The notes beneath the pieces are model-generated. The model had not been told where the DNA came from, did no database searches, and was given only the letters and a program-made list of their open reading frames with translations. The position numbers and the translations under genes are program-made. From Luteimonas panaciterrae (GTDB taxonomy: Bacteria; Pseudomonadota; Gammaproteobacteria; Xanthomonadales; Xanthomonadaceae), in contig NZ_JAJAVH010000007.1 in NCBI RefSeq assembly GCF_020511115.1, positions 310,001-374,000 on the forward strand: a DNA stretch of 64,000 bases, given 5' to 3'. Positions 1-8,754 of the stretch are shown in pieces (within the stretch, counting starts at the first letter, position 1; every line of letters starts with the position of its first letter).

Positions 1-1715
1 TAATCTTCGAGGTACCGGCCGATGCTGACGAGTTCCTCGCGCCAGCCCTGGCGATCCATGGCAAAGAGCTTTTCCTTCGCCTCGTCGCTCAACTCGACGC
101 CATCCAGGTTGAGATCCGCGACAGCCGGCAGCGCGCCGATCGGCGTATCGACCGCACCGGCCTCGCCCTTCACGCGGCCGATCATCCACTCCAGCACGCG
201 CAGGTTGTCGCCGAAGCCGGGCCACAGGAACTTGCCGCCGTCGCCCTTGCGGAACCAGTTGACGTGGAAGACCTTCGGCAACTTCGCGCCCGGCTTGTCG
301 AACGACAGCCAGTGGGCGAAGTAGTCGGCGAAGTTGTAGCCGCAGAAAGGTTTCATCGCCATCGGGTCGCGGCGCATCACGCCGACCTGGCCGGTGGCGG
401 CGGCCGTGGTCTCGGAGCCCATCGAGGCACCGACCAGCACGCCGTGCGTCCAGTCGCGCGCTTCGAACACCAGCGGCACGAGCGAGGCGCGGCGGCCGCC
501 GAAGACGATCGCCGAGATCGGCACGCCCTGCGCGGCCTCGGCATGCGGCGAGTACGACGGGCACTGCTTCGCGCTCACCGTGAAGCGTGAGTTGGGGTGC
601 GCGGCCGGGCCGTTGTCGGCTTTGTAATCGCGGCCTTGCCAATCCTTGGCGGGAACGCGGTCGTCGAGACCTTCCCACCACGGCTGGTTGTCGGCGGTCG
701 TGGCGACGTTGGTGAAGATGGTGTCGCGCTGGATGCTGGCCAGCGCATTGGGATTGGAGTTGGCGCCGGTGCCGGGCGCGACGCCGAAGTAACCGGCCTC
801 AGGATTGATCGCGTACAGGCGGCCATCCGCGCCGGGGCGCATCCAGCAGATGTCGTCGCCGACAGTCCAGACCTTCCAGCCACGCTCGCGATAGCTCTCC
901 GGCGGAATCAGCATCGCCAGATTGGTCTTGCCGCAGGCGCTCGGGAAGGCGGCGGCGATGTAATGCACTTCACCTTGCGGATTCTCGATGCCGACGATCA
1001 GCATGTGCTCGGCCAGCCAGCCCTCGTTGCGCGCCTGATGCGAGGCGATGCGCAGCGCATGGCATTTCTTGCCGAGCAGTGCGTTGCCGCCGTAGCCGGA
1101 GCCGTAGGACTTGATGGTGAGTTCTTCCGGGAAATGCATGATGTAGCGGCGCTCGGGATCGAGCTCGCCGATCGAATGCAGTCCACGCACGAAACTCTCC
1201 TCACGCTCGATCCGCGCCAGCGCGTCCGCGCCCATGCGCGTCATGATGCGCATGTTGGCGACGACGTAAGGCGAGTCGGTGATCTCCACGCCGCAGCGCG
1301 CCAGCGGCGAGTCGATCGGGCCCATGCAGTACGGGATCACGTACATGGTGCGGCCGCGCATGCAGCCGTCGAACAGGGCGTCGATCTTGGCGTGGGCTTC
1401 GGCCGGCGCCATCCAGTGATTGTTGGGGCCGGCGTCTTCCTCGTTTTCGTGGCAGACGAAGGTGAGGTGCTCCACGCGCGCCACGTCGTCCGGATGCGAG
1501 CGGTGCAGCCAGCTGCCCGGATGGGTGTCGGCATTGAGCGGCAGCAGAGTACCGTCGGCCTGCATCTGCTTCAGGAGCGCGGCGTATTCGGCATCGCTGC
1601 CGTCACACCAGTGGATGCGATCCGGCCGGGTCAGTCCGGCGACGGACTGGACCCAGTCATTGAGCGCCTCGAGCGAACTGGGGGAGGGATTCGACGGGGC
1701 GATCGCGGCATTCAT
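1..1715 (-). CDS. pckG: Phosphoenolpyruvate carboxykinase (GTP), C-terminus cut off
   Basis: Converts oxaloacetate and GTP to phosphoenolpyruvate, CO2 and GDP, the committed step of gluconeogenesis, in the cytoplasm. Reading the minus strand from ATG 1715 gives 571 open codons ([12 protein letters not shown]...). They carry the GTP-PEPCK P-loop [12 protein letters not shown] (Lys about residue 263) and the late block [16 protein letters not shown]. The visible protein ends at GRYLED on the window edge. The family is near 600 residues, so about 30 C-terminal residues lie outside. Only 9 bases separate it from the upstream TetR gene on the same strand, so the two are probably cotranscribed. The GTP-dependent family is unrelated in sequence to the ATP-dependent PckA of enteric bacteria. 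Identity is secure; only the C-terminus is unseen. Confidence 0.95.
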   Translation of the reverse strand, partial: MNAAIAPSNPSPSSLEALNDWVQSVAGLTRPDRIHWCDGSDAEYAALLKQMQADGTLLPLNADTHPGSWLHRSHPDDVARVEHLTFVCHENEEDAGPNNHWMAPAEAHAKIDALFDGCMRGRTMYVIPYCMGPIDSPLARCGVEITDSPYVVANMRIMTRMGADALARIEREESFVRGLHSIGELDPERRYIMHFPEELTIKSYGSGYGGNALLGKKCHALRIASHQARNEGWLAEHMLIVGIENPQGEVHYIAAAFPSACGKTNLAMLIPPESYRERGWKVWTVGDDICWMRPGADGRLYAINPEAGYFGVAPGTGANSNPNALASIQRDTIFTNVATTADNQPWWEGLDDRVPAKDWQGRDYKADNGPAAHPNSRFTVSAKQCPSYSPHAEAAQGVPISAIVFGGRRASLVPLVFEARDWTHGVLVGASMGSETTAAATGQVGVMRRDPMAMKPFCGYNFADYFAHWLSFDKPGAKLPKVFHVNWFRKGDGGKFLWPGFGDNLRVLEWMIGRVKGEAGAVDTPIGALPAVADLNLDGVELSDEAKEKLFAMDRQGWREELVSIGRYLED

Positions 1716-1724
1716 TACGAGTTC

Positions 1725-2342
1725 TCAGGTTTGGGATTTCGGGGGAATCACCACGGCCATCATGTGCTCGACATAGGCTTCCAATTCTTCACGTGGCGGC
1801 TTGGCCTGCTGCAACTGTAGTTGCAGCTGTAGAAAGCCCACGTATGCGGCGTAGACAAGGCGCGCCCGGTGCTGGGCGTCGCTGCGGGTCAGTCCGGCCT
1901 GGCGGAACGAAGCGGTGAGGTAGTCCAGGCGCCGTTGTGAGACGCGTTCCATCACCGGTCGCACGATCGGATGATCCAGCGCTTTGAGCAGCGCGCTGAA
2001 GATGATGTGGGAGGTGACCTCGTGGGCGACCATCTGAAAGAGGTCGCGCAGGCGCTGGCGCGGGTCCGGGACGGCTTCGAGCATGCCGAAGACGGACTGC
2101 TGCTCGATGCTTTCCCAGCGTTCGAGCGCCGCCTGCAGCAGCGCGTCGCGCGAGGGGAAGTGCCAGTAGAAGCTGCCCTTCGTTACTCCGAGGCGCCGCG
2201 CGAGCGGCTCCACCGCCACGGCGGCGACGCCCTGCTCGGCGATCAGGTGAAGAGCAGCCTGGGCCCAGTCCTCGGCGCTGAGGCGCCCTTTGCGTTCCGG
2301 TTTTTCGGCAACCGGGGCCGTATCGGTGGCGGTCGTCATCAT
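1725..2342 (-). CDS. TetR/AcrR-family transcriptional regulator
   Basis: A one-component repressor of about 205 residues. The N-terminal helix-turn-helix is clear (LARRLGVTKGSFYWHFPSRDALLQAALERWE region). The ligand-binding C-terminal half is not assignable to a subfamily by eye. The start is uncertain: tandem ATGs lie at 2342 and 2339, with an ATG at 2357 and a GTG at 2369 also in frame and no convincing Shine-Dalgarno before any of them. It is 9 bases upstream of pckG on the same strand and divergent from fadE. A palindrome overlapping the fadE -10 (2468-2485) is a natural operator. By context I infer that it senses an acyl-CoA or fatty acid, as PsrA/FadR-type TetR proteins do, and links beta-oxidation to gluconeogenesis; the ligand is unproven. 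Confidence 0.85.
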   Translation of the reverse strand: MMTTATDTAPVAEKPERKGRLSAEDWAQAALHLIAEQGVAAVAVEPLARRLGVTKGSFYWHFPSRDALLQAALERWESIEQQSVFGMLEAVPDPRQRLRDLFQMVAHEVTSHIIFSALLKALDHPIVRPVMERVSQRRLDYLTASFRQAGLTRSDAQHRARLVYAAYVGFLQLQLQLQQAKPPREELEAYVEHMMAVVIPPKSQT

Positions 2343-2444
2343 GGGCAGTGTAACCATACGCAGAGGCACGGAAAAGTATCGTTCATGAATCCGCGTTCAT
2401 TCCCGGGCCCTATCGGGCCTTATCGGACTTCGCCAGAACTTCGA

Positions 2445-2485
2445 TTGACAACTCAAAAAATACTACTCCATACTAGGCCGTATGG
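2445..2485 (+). promoter_or_regulatory. fadE promoter with overlapping TetR-type operator
   Basis: A perfect TTGACA -35 lies at 2445-2450. An 18-base spacer leads to CATACT at 2469-2474, which matches 4 of 6 positions of TATAAT. A perfect inverted repeat CCATAC-N6-GTATGG (2468-2485) covers that -10, the classical position for repression. It sits in the divergent region between the TetR gene and fadE. Confidence 0.6.
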
Positions 2486-2559
2486 TAATACCAGCGGTCG
2501 CGCCACGGTAACCCGACACGGCCTAGTCTCTCCTTCTAAGTAGTTCCCGGAGTGCACAG

Positions 2560-5034
2560 ATGAGCATCGCGCTTCCCTTCCTCGCTTTCCTTCTCGTGGG
2601 CGCATTCGCCGCCTACCATCGCCTGCGTCTGGCGTACTGGGCCGCGATCACCGCCACTCTGCTGGTGGCTTGCTGGCTGCTCGGCGTCAACCAGACGGCC
2701 GTGATCGTGGCCGCCGCGCTGGTCGCACTGATCGCGGTGCCGCTACTGCTGCCGCCGATCCGCAAGGCGCTGATCACCGCGCCCCTGCTGAAGGGTTACC
2801 GCAAGGTGCTGCCACCGCTGTCGCAGACCGAGCGCATCGCGCTGGAAACCGGCTCGGTCGGTTTCGAAGGCGAGCTGTTCTCCGGCGATCCGGACTGGAA
2901 GCAGCTGCTCTCGCAACCGAAGGCGCAGCTCACCGCCGAGGAGCAGGCCTTCCTCGACGGCCCGGTGGAAGAACTGTGCAAGCACACCAACGATTGGGAA
3001 ATCACCCACATCCTGGCCGACCTGCCGCCGGAGACCTGGGAATACATCAAGAAGCACAAGTTCTTCGGCATGATCATCCCGAAGGAATACGGCGGTCTCG
3101 GCTTCTCGGCGCTGGCGCACCACAAGGTGATCCAGAAGCTGGCTTCGGTGTCGAGCGTGCTCAGCTCCACCGTCGGCGTGCCCAATTCGCTCGGCCCGGG
3201 CGAACTGCTGATGCACTACGGCACGAAGGAACAGAAGGACTACTACCTGCCGCGTCTGGCCGACGGCCGTGAAGTGCCCTGCTTCGGCCTGACCGGTCCG
3301 TTCGCCGGCTCCGACGCCACGTCCATCCCCGACTACGGCATCGTCTGCAAGGGCGAGTGGAACGGCGCGCAGGTGCTCGGCGTGCGCCTCACCTTCGACA
3401 AGCGCTACATCACGCTCGCCCCGGTGGCGACGCTGATCGGCCTGGCGTTCCGTCTGTACGATCCGGACGGCCTGATCGGCGACAAGCGCGACGTCGGCAT
3501 CTCGCTGGCGCTGGTGCCGCGCGATACCGCCGGCGTTGAAATCGGCCGTCGCCATTTCCCGCTCAATTCCACCTTCCAGAACGGCCCGATCCGCGGCCGC
3601 GATGTGTTCGTGCCGCTGTCGCAGCTGATCGGCGGTGAGGAATTCGCCGGCAAGGGCTGGCTGATGCTCAACGAGTGTCTGTCGATCGGCCGCTCCATCA
3701 CCCTGCCCTCCACCGCCAGCGGCGGCGGCAAGATGGGCGCGGTCGTCACCGGTGCCTACGCGCGCATCCGCAAGCAGTTCGGCCTGTCGGTCGGCCGCTT
3801 CGAAGGCGTCGAGGAAGCACTCGCCCGCATCGGCGGCAAGGCCTACACGGCCAGCGCACTGGCGCAGGCCACGGCGATGGCGGTCGATCGCGGCGAGAAG
3901 CCGGCGGTGCCGTCGGCGATCGCCAAGTATCACTGCACCTCGATGGGCCGCGAACTCTCGTCCGACATCATGGACGTGCTCGGCGGCAAGGGCATCATCC
4001 TCGGCCCGCGCAACTTCGCCGGCCGCGCCTGGCAGGCGGCGCCGATCGCGATCACCGTGGAAGGCGCCAACATCATGACGCGCAGCCTGCTGATCTTCGG
4101 CCAGGGCGCGATCCTGTGCCATCCGTGGGTGCTGAAGGAAATGAAGGCGGCGCAGAACACCGACGTGAAAGCCGGGCTCGCCGAGTTCGACCGCAGCCTG
4201 TTCGGCCACATCGGCTTCGCCATCTCCAACGCCGTGCGTTCGTTCTGGTTCGGCCTGACCGCCGCGAAGATCGGTTCGGCACCGGGCGACGACTACACGC
4301 GCCGTTATTTCCGCAAGCTCGATCGCTACTCCGCCAACCTGGCGCTGATCGCCGACGTGTCGATGCTGCTGCTCGGCGGCAAGCTGAAGTTCAAGGAATC
4401 GCTGTCGGGTCGCCTGGGTGATGTGCTCAGCAACCTCTACATCACCAGCGCCATGCTCAAGCGCTACCACGACGAAGGCGCGCCGGTCGCCGACCAGCCG
4501 CTGCTGGCCTGGGCTTTCCACGACGCCGTGCACAAGATCGAACTGGCGCTGTCGGGCGCGCTGCGCAACTTCCCGATCCGTCCGGTCGGCTGGCTGCTGT
4601 GGGCGCTGGTGTTCCCGTGGGGACGCCGCGCGCAGGCGCCGAGCGATCGCCTCGGCCACCGCGTCGCCGCCCTGCTGATGGCGCCGAACGAAGCACGCGA
4701 CCGCCTCGGCAACGGCGTGTTCCTCACCCCGTGCGAGAACAACCCGGCTGGCCGCATCGACAGCTATCTCGCCAAGGCCGTGCTGGCCGAACCGGTGGAG
4801 CGCAAGTTCCTCAAGGCGCTGAAGAACAGCGATATCGAGGCGCTGGAGTTCACCCAGCAACTCGACGAGGGCGTGCGCGAAGGCTGGATCACGGCCGACG
4901 AGCGCAAGCAGCTGGAAGAACTGCGTGCGATCACGCTCGACACGATCACGGTCGACGACTTCGATCCGCACGAACTGCGCGCGGCCACCTACTACGACCG
5001 CAAGCAACCGCAGCCTTCGCGCGAGGCGGCATAA
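2560..5034 (+). CDS. fadE: Acyl-CoA dehydrogenase FadE
   Basis: FAD-dependent first step of fatty-acid beta-oxidation, forming the trans-2-enoyl-CoA. At 824 residues it matches the long FadE type (814 in E. coli) rather than short mitochondrial-type dehydrogenases. Residues 1-70 contain two hydrophobic segments that should tether it to the inner membrane. The dehydrogenase core follows (PKEYGGLGFSALAHH, CFGLTGPFAGSDA, a segment ending in GRELSSDIMDVLGGKG), then the C-terminal FadE extension. The start ATG follows the weak GGAG of TTCCCGGAGTGCACAG. It is expressed divergently from the TetR-pckG unit and is followed by a hairpin and a DUF4442 gene that may be part of the same operon. Identity is secure. 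Confidence 0.95.
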   Translation: MSIALPFLAFLLVGAFAAYHRLRLAYWAAITATLLVACWLLGVNQTAVIVAAALVALIAVPLLLPPIRKALITAPLLKGYRKVLPPLSQTERIALETGSVGFEGELFSGDPDWKQLLSQPKAQLTAEEQAFLDGPVEELCKHTNDWEITHILADLPPETWEYIKKHKFFGMIIPKEYGGLGFSALAHHKVIQKLASVSSVLSSTVGVPNSLGPGELLMHYGTKEQKDYYLPRLADGREVPCFGLTGPFAGSDATSIPDYGIVCKGEWNGAQVLGVRLTFDKRYITLAPVATLIGLAFRLYDPDGLIGDKRDVGISLALVPRDTAGVEIGRRHFPLNSTFQNGPIRGRDVFVPLSQLIGGEEFAGKGWLMLNECLSIGRSITLPSTASGGGKMGAVVTGAYARIRKQFGLSVGRFEGVEEALARIGGKAYTASALAQATAMAVDRGEKPAVPSAIAKYHCTSMGRELSSDIMDVLGGKGIILGPRNFAGRAWQAAPIAITVEGANIMTRSLLIFGQGAILCHPWVLKEMKAAQNTDVKAGLAEFDRSLFGHIGFAISNAVRSFWFGLTAAKIGSAPGDDYTRRYFRKLDRYSANLALIADVSMLLLGGKLKFKESLSGRLGDVLSNLYITSAMLKRYHDEGAPVADQPLLAWAFHDAVHKIELALSGALRNFPIRPVGWLLWALVFPWGRRAQAPSDRLGHRVAALLMAPNEARDRLGNGVFLTPCENNPAGRIDSYLAKAVLAEPVERKFLKALKNSDIEALEFTQQLDEGVREGWITADERKQLEELRAITLDTITVDDFDPHELRAATYYDRKQPQPSREAA

Positions 5035-5077
5035 CCGGCCGCGCGATCGTCGGATCGCAGGTCCGAGTAGACACCCA

Positions 5078-5108
5078 CAACGGCGAGCCTCGGCTCGCCG
5101 TTGTTCTA
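5078..5108 (+). terminator. Hairpin after fadE (terminator or attenuator)
   Basis: A perfect 12-bp stem (5078-5089 with 5092-5103) has only TC at its centre and is followed by TTCT. The T-tract is weak. The next gene's AGGAGG begins at 5108, so the hairpin could reduce rather than stop read-through. Confidence 0.55.
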
Positions 5109-5118
5109 GGAGGATTCC

Positions 5119-5598
5119 ATGTCCGCGTCCGTCCTGTCCCTATATCGCCGCATCAGCCGCTGGCCCGCGGGCCACTGGCTGTTCTCACGGCTGATCTGCG
5201 TGAAGGCGCCCTACTTCAGCAGCATCTCGCCGCGCATGACCGTGCTCGAACCCAATCGCGGCGAAGCCACCATCACGCATCGCCGGCGCGTCACCAACCA
5301 TCTGGGCACCGTGCATGCGATCGCGTTGTGCAACCTGGCCGAATTCGTCGGCGGGCTGACCACCGACGTCAGCATTCCCGCCTCGATGCGCTGGATTCCC
5401 AAGGGCATGACCGTGGAATATCTGAAGAAGGCCGTCGGCACGCAGCGCGCGGTGGCGACGCCGGAATTCCCGCCACGTGAATCGGCGGAGGGCTACGAAT
5501 TGCCGATGAATATCGTGGTCACCGATCCGCAAGGCGATGCGGTGTTCAAGGCACGCATCTCGATGTGGGTGTCGCCGAAACCGGCGCGCGGCAGCTGA
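5119..5598 (+). CDS. DUF4442 hotdog-fold protein, possible acyl-CoA thioesterase
   Basis: A 159-residue protein with the pattern of DUF4442/PaaI-like hotdog proteins: an amphipathic N-terminus, the central NHLGTVHAIALCNLAEFVGG helix and strand-rich ends. It has an ideal start, with AGGAGG at 5108-5113 five bases before ATG 5119. Hotdog proteins typically hydrolyse acyl-CoA or bind acyl chains. The position right after fadE fits a role in releasing or buffering acyl-CoA, which is inference. The next gene starts 4 bases after its stop, so the two are coupled. Family fairly sure; substrate unknown. Confidence 0.75.
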   Translation: MSASVLSLYRRISRWPAGHWLFSRLICVKAPYFSSISPRMTVLEPNRGEATITHRRRVTNHLGTVHAIALCNLAEFVGGLTTDVSIPASMRWIPKGMTVEYLKKAVGTQRAVATPEFPPRESAEGYELPMNIVVTDPQGDAVFKARISMWVSPKPARGS

Positions 5599-5602
5599 CG
5601 TC

Positions 5603-5995
5603 ATGTCTCCGGACCTGCTGGTCCAGCTCTGTGGCCTGCACAGCTTCGGCTTCGCCGTGTTCCATCTCGCGTTCTGGAAGCTGTTCGACTGGAAATTGCC
5701 TGATTGGAGCCGCGACCCGCAGCGCGCCAGCTTAGCCACGCGCGCCATCACGCAGATCCTCAATCTGCGGCTGATCTACGTCTTCCTCGGCATCGGCGTG
5801 CTGTGCTTCGCCTTCACCCGCGAATTGCATGAGACGCTGCTCGGACGCGCCGTGCTGGTGTTCATGTCACTGTTCTGGGTGGGGCGGACCATCGAGCAGT
5901 TCGTGTTCCTGCGTATCAACCGGCCGCTGGTACACGCATTGACCGCACTTTTCGTGCTGGGCGCCGTGCTGTTCGCGGCGCCGCTCTTCGTCTGA
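5603..5995 (+). CDS. Small four-helix membrane protein, function unknown
   Basis: 130 residues starting at ATG 5603, four bases after the DUF4442 gene. I chose this start over an upstream in-frame ATG (5537) because that one lies deep inside the previous gene and encodes an Arg/Cys-rich out-of-frame segment. Hydrophobic segments lie at about residues 1-22, 45-65, 75-95 and 108-130, separated by short basic loops, giving an inner-membrane protein. I recognise no catalytic motif and no family beyond uncharacterised proteobacterial proteins. Operon position suggests a link with the lipid genes upstream. Confidence 0.7.
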   Translation: MSPDLLVQLCGLHSFGFAVFHLAFWKLFDWKLPDWSRDPQRASLATRAITQILNLRLIYVFLGIGVLCFAFTRELHETLLGRAVLVFMSLFWVGRTIEQFVFLRINRPLVHALTALFVLGAVLFAAPLFV

Positions 5996-6006
5996 CTCTT
6001 ACGCGA

Positions 6007-6375
6007 TCAGGCCGGGTACCCACCGCCCAACCACAACACCGCAGCGATCGCCAGCAATGCCGGCACACCCTGCACGTAGAAAATGCGCTTGTTGACGCTG
6101 TAGGCGCCGTACAGAGCGGCCACAACCACGCAGCCCAGGAAGAACAGCTGCACGTCGCGCTGTCCGCTGCACAATCCCCACAGCAAGCCAGCCGCGAGGA
6201 ATCCGTTGTAAAGGCCCTGGTTCGCGGCCAGCACGCGCGTGATCTCCGCCTTCTCCGGCGTGTTGCGGAACACTTTCAGCCCGGGCGGCTTGGTCCACAG
6301 GAACATTTCCAGCACCAGGAAATACAGGTGCAGCAAGGCGACCAGTACGACCAGTGCGACGGCAATCCACGACAT
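6007..6375 (-). CDS. DUF1304 family membrane protein
   Basis: 122 residues with four predicted transmembrane helices and the DUF1304 pattern: an N-terminal helix ending HLYFLVLEMFLW, then FRNTPEKAEITRVLAANQGLYNGFLAAGL. The latter block is the conserved hallmark of the family. Function is unknown; members are small integral membrane proteins. It is convergent with the preceding membrane-protein gene, with 11 bases between the stops, and lies downstream of the phosphoesterase gene on the minus strand. Family call is firm. Confidence 0.85.
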   Translation of the reverse strand: MSWIAVALVVLVALLHLYFLVLEMFLWTKPPGLKVFRNTPEKAEITRVLAANQGLYNGFLAAGLLWGLCSGQRDVQLFFLGCVVVAALYGAYSVNKRIFYVQGVPALLAIAAVLWLGGGYPA

Positions 6376-6406
6376 CCCGGCATCTCCCCTGAGCAGAGCG
6401 CCCAGC

Positions 6407-7273
6407 TTACGGCGAAGTCGCCCCGCTACGCAGCGTCAACCGCGAAATTTCCGGCGGCACGCCCAGGCGGATCGGCATGATGCTGGTACCGATGCCCGTC
6501 GTGACGAACAGCTGGCGGTTGCCCTCGACGATCAGACCGCTGACGTAACGATGGTCCGCGGGCACGATCGGCGTGCCGATCAACGGCAATTTCACCTGCC
6601 CGCCGTGGGTGTGGCCGGCGATCGTCAGCGATGCGCGCGACGGGATCTGCGGAAAGAGATCGGGATTGTGGGTGAGCACGATCACCGGCGCGTCGTCGCG
6701 AATAGTCGAGAAGGTCGCGGCGACTTGCGGATGGCCTTCCCAGAAATCGCCGATGCCTGCGAGCCAGAACCTGCATTGCCCGAGCTGCAGCTCGCGCGCC
6801 TGATTTTCCAGCACCACCACGCCGGCCGATTCGAGCGCCCTGCGCACCTGACCACCATTTTTCCACCAGTCGTGATTGCCGAGCACGGCATAGACCGGCT
6901 TGCGCGCGGTCAACGGCTTCAGATGCGCGGCGAACTGGTCGGCCGGCACGTAGGTGCCCATGAAGACGCTGAGGATCACGTAGTCGCCGGCCATGAGCAC
7001 CGCCTGCGAGTCGCTGGCAATCAGGCGCTGCACGATGCGGTCGAGATTATCCACACCGTTGCGCGGGGAGCCTGTGTGCGTGTCCGAAATCACGTCGAGG
7101 CGCAGCTCGTCGCAGGATGCCGGCCAATTCGATGGCGTCAGCGCATAGTCGCGTTCGACCAATTGTCCCGGCTCGATCACGAACCCCCAGACGGCGACAC
7201 TGGACATCGCCAGCAACAGCACCAGAATCGGATAACGCCAGCGGCGCAGCAGCGGCGCTAACTTCTGTCTCAT
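6407..7273 (-). CDS. Membrane-anchored metallophosphoesterase (YkuE/YaeI-like)
   Basis: 288 residues from ATG 7273 (MRQKLAPLLRRWRYPILVLL). A basic N-terminus and one transmembrane segment precede a calcineurin-like phosphoesterase domain. The metal motifs are DVISDTHTGSP, MAGDYV, LGNHDWW and THNPDLFPQI...IAGHTHGGQVKLP. This arrangement is typical of YkuE/YaeI-type enzymes that act on lipid or sugar phosphates at the periplasmic face. The substrate here is unknown. Its ATG overlaps the TGA of the transporter gene upstream (ATGA, 7270-7273), so translation of the two is coupled. A longer in-frame reading into the transporter exists but would be out of register with it. Confidence 0.88.
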   Translation of the reverse strand: MRQKLAPLLRRWRYPILVLLLAMSSVAVWGFVIEPGQLVERDYALTPSNWPASCDELRLDVISDTHTGSPRNGVDNLDRIVQRLIASDSQAVLMAGDYVILSVFMGTYVPADQFAAHLKPLTARKPVYAVLGNHDWWKNGGQVRRALESAGVVVLENQARELQLGQCRFWLAGIGDFWEGHPQVAATFSTIRDDAPVIVLTHNPDLFPQIPSRASLTIAGHTHGGQVKLPLIGTPIVPADHRYVSGLIVEGNRQLFVTTGIGTSIMPIRLGVPPEISRLTLRSGATSP

Positions 7274-8631
7274 GCTTCTGATGACTTCGTCGCGGCGTCG
7301 GAAGTTCGCTCGGAAGGCAGCTTGGATTCCTCGCGCAGCAACCGCCACGCACCGAAGGTCATGCCCCCGGCTACCAGCAGACCCACGCCGAAGACCACGT
7401 TGGAGCCGAAGGCGGACAACACTTTGTGCACCCAGACGAAGGTCAGGTCGCCGCCGCGATAGATCACCGTGTCGATGGCGGCGCCTGCCTTGTAACGCCA
7501 TTCGCGGCCGACGCGCGTGTAGATGGTCTCGCGCGCCGGCTTGGCGAGCGAGAACTCGCTGGCACGCGTGATGATCTGCACGATCGCCACCATCAGCGGC
7601 AACGGCGATGCGGCCAGCGCCGCGAATCCGAGCATGATCGCGAAACCGGGAATCAGCAGCGCCGGTTTGATCCCGAAACGCGAGAGCAGCCAGCGCGTGG
7701 CGAGCAATTGGACGATCAGCGTCAACCCGTTCACCACCAGATCGATCTTCGCGTAATAACCCGTGCTCATCGCCGGATCGGTGAACAAGCGCCGCACGAT
7801 CGCCGCCTGCTCGTTGTAGAGCAAGGTGCCGACACCTACGCCGAAGATCGTCAGCACCGCGAGCCAGCGCAGTAGCGGCTCGCGCGCGATCAGCTTCAGG
7901 CCGGCGAGCACGTCGCCGCCCATCGGCACCTCGCCGCTGGCCAGTTTGCGTTCCTGCTCGCGCGCCACCGCCGTCCAGCGCAGGCGCAGCACGCACACCA
8001 CGCAGATGGTGAGGAAACCGGCCGAGACCAGCATCAGGTTGGCGATCCCGATGCGTTGCACCAGCGTGCTGGTCAGTGCCGGCCCCGTCAGCGCGCCCAG
8101 CGTGCCGGCCGCGCCGATGTAGCCGTAGTAGCTGCGCGCCTCGACGTTGCTGAAGACATCCGCCATGAAGCTCCAGAACACCGCCACCGCGAACAGGTTG
8201 AACACGGTGATCCAGAGGAAGAACGCCATGCCCCGCCCCGGCATGCCGCTGTTGAAGGCGAGATAGAACAGCAGCAGCGTGACGATGAAGAAGCCGTACA
8301 CCACCGGCAGGAACACGCGACGCGGATAACGGCTGACCAGCGCGCCATAGGCCGGCTGCAACAGCAGCATGATCAGGAAGGTGCAGGTAAACAGCACCTG
8401 CAGCGTGAACTCCTTCAGCGGCATGCCGCGCGCGGCGAAGAAATCGATCATCCAGGGCGGGAAGATCGCCTTCACGTCATTGGATGCGCCCATCGCCTCG
8501 CGCACCGGACGCAGCACGTAATAGCCGCTCAGCAGACAGAAGAAATAGAGGAAAGCCCACACCAGCGGCGGCGAAGCGGCGAGCGCCGCACGGAAACGTC
8601 CGATTCGTTGGGTGGCGCTAGTGGCGTTCAA
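7270..8631 (-). CDS. MFS-fold transporter resembling ATP/ADP (NTP) translocases
   Basis: 453 residues with about 12 transmembrane helices. The start region PPLVWAFLYFFCLLSGYYVLRPVREAMG and the block FWSFMADVFSNVEARSYYGYIGAAGTLGALTGP resemble the Npt/Tlc-type branch of the major facilitator superfamily. In free-living bacteria such proteins are annotated only as MFS or NTP/NDP exchange transporter-like, and their substrate is not known. It is translationally coupled to the metallophosphoesterase downstream, so the phosphatase and transporter may handle the same phosphorylated compound (inference). It diverges from the GMC oxidoreductase across a 123-bp promoter region. Confidence 0.8.
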   Translation of the reverse strand: MNATSATQRIGRFRAALAASPPLVWAFLYFFCLLSGYYVLRPVREAMGASNDVKAIFPPWMIDFFAARGMPLKEFTLQVLFTCTFLIMLLLQPAYGALVSRYPRRVFLPVVYGFFIVTLLLFYLAFNSGMPGRGMAFFLWITVFNLFAVAVFWSFMADVFSNVEARSYYGYIGAAGTLGALTGPALTSTLVQRIGIANLMLVSAGFLTICVVCVLRLRWTAVAREQERKLASGEVPMGGDVLAGLKLIAREPLLRWLAVLTIFGVGVGTLLYNEQAAIVRRLFTDPAMSTGYYAKIDLVVNGLTLIVQLLATRWLLSRFGIKPALLIPGFAIMLGFAALAASPLPLMVAIVQIITRASEFSLAKPARETIYTRVGREWRYKAGAAIDTVIYRGGDLTFVWVHKVLSAFGSNVVFGVGLLVAGGMTFGAWRLLREESKLPSERTSDAATKSSEA

Positions 8632-8715
8632 GCAGGCACCGGGTTCGTGGATCGCATGCTGCGCTGCGGCACGTTAGCCGATGTCGATGACATGTGCTAG
8701 TTGTGCATCGCAACA

Positions 8716-8729
8716 AGAGCATATGCTCT
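8716..8729. promoter_or_regulatory. Perfect 14-bp palindrome in a divergent promoter region
   Basis: AGAGCATATGCTCT is fully self-complementary and lies 26 bases before the GMC oxidoreductase ATG, in the intergenic region shared with the divergent transporter gene. It is a good candidate operator; the regulator is not identified. Confidence 0.45.
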
Positions 8730-8754
8730 ACCTGCGCGGCCTACTTTCCGCCGC

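Noticed and set aside
2743-5007. A 754-residue open frame on the strand opposite fadE
   Set aside because: Antisense to a clear FadE; composition is the His/Arg-rich shadow typical of GC-rich genes. No ribosome site or domain.
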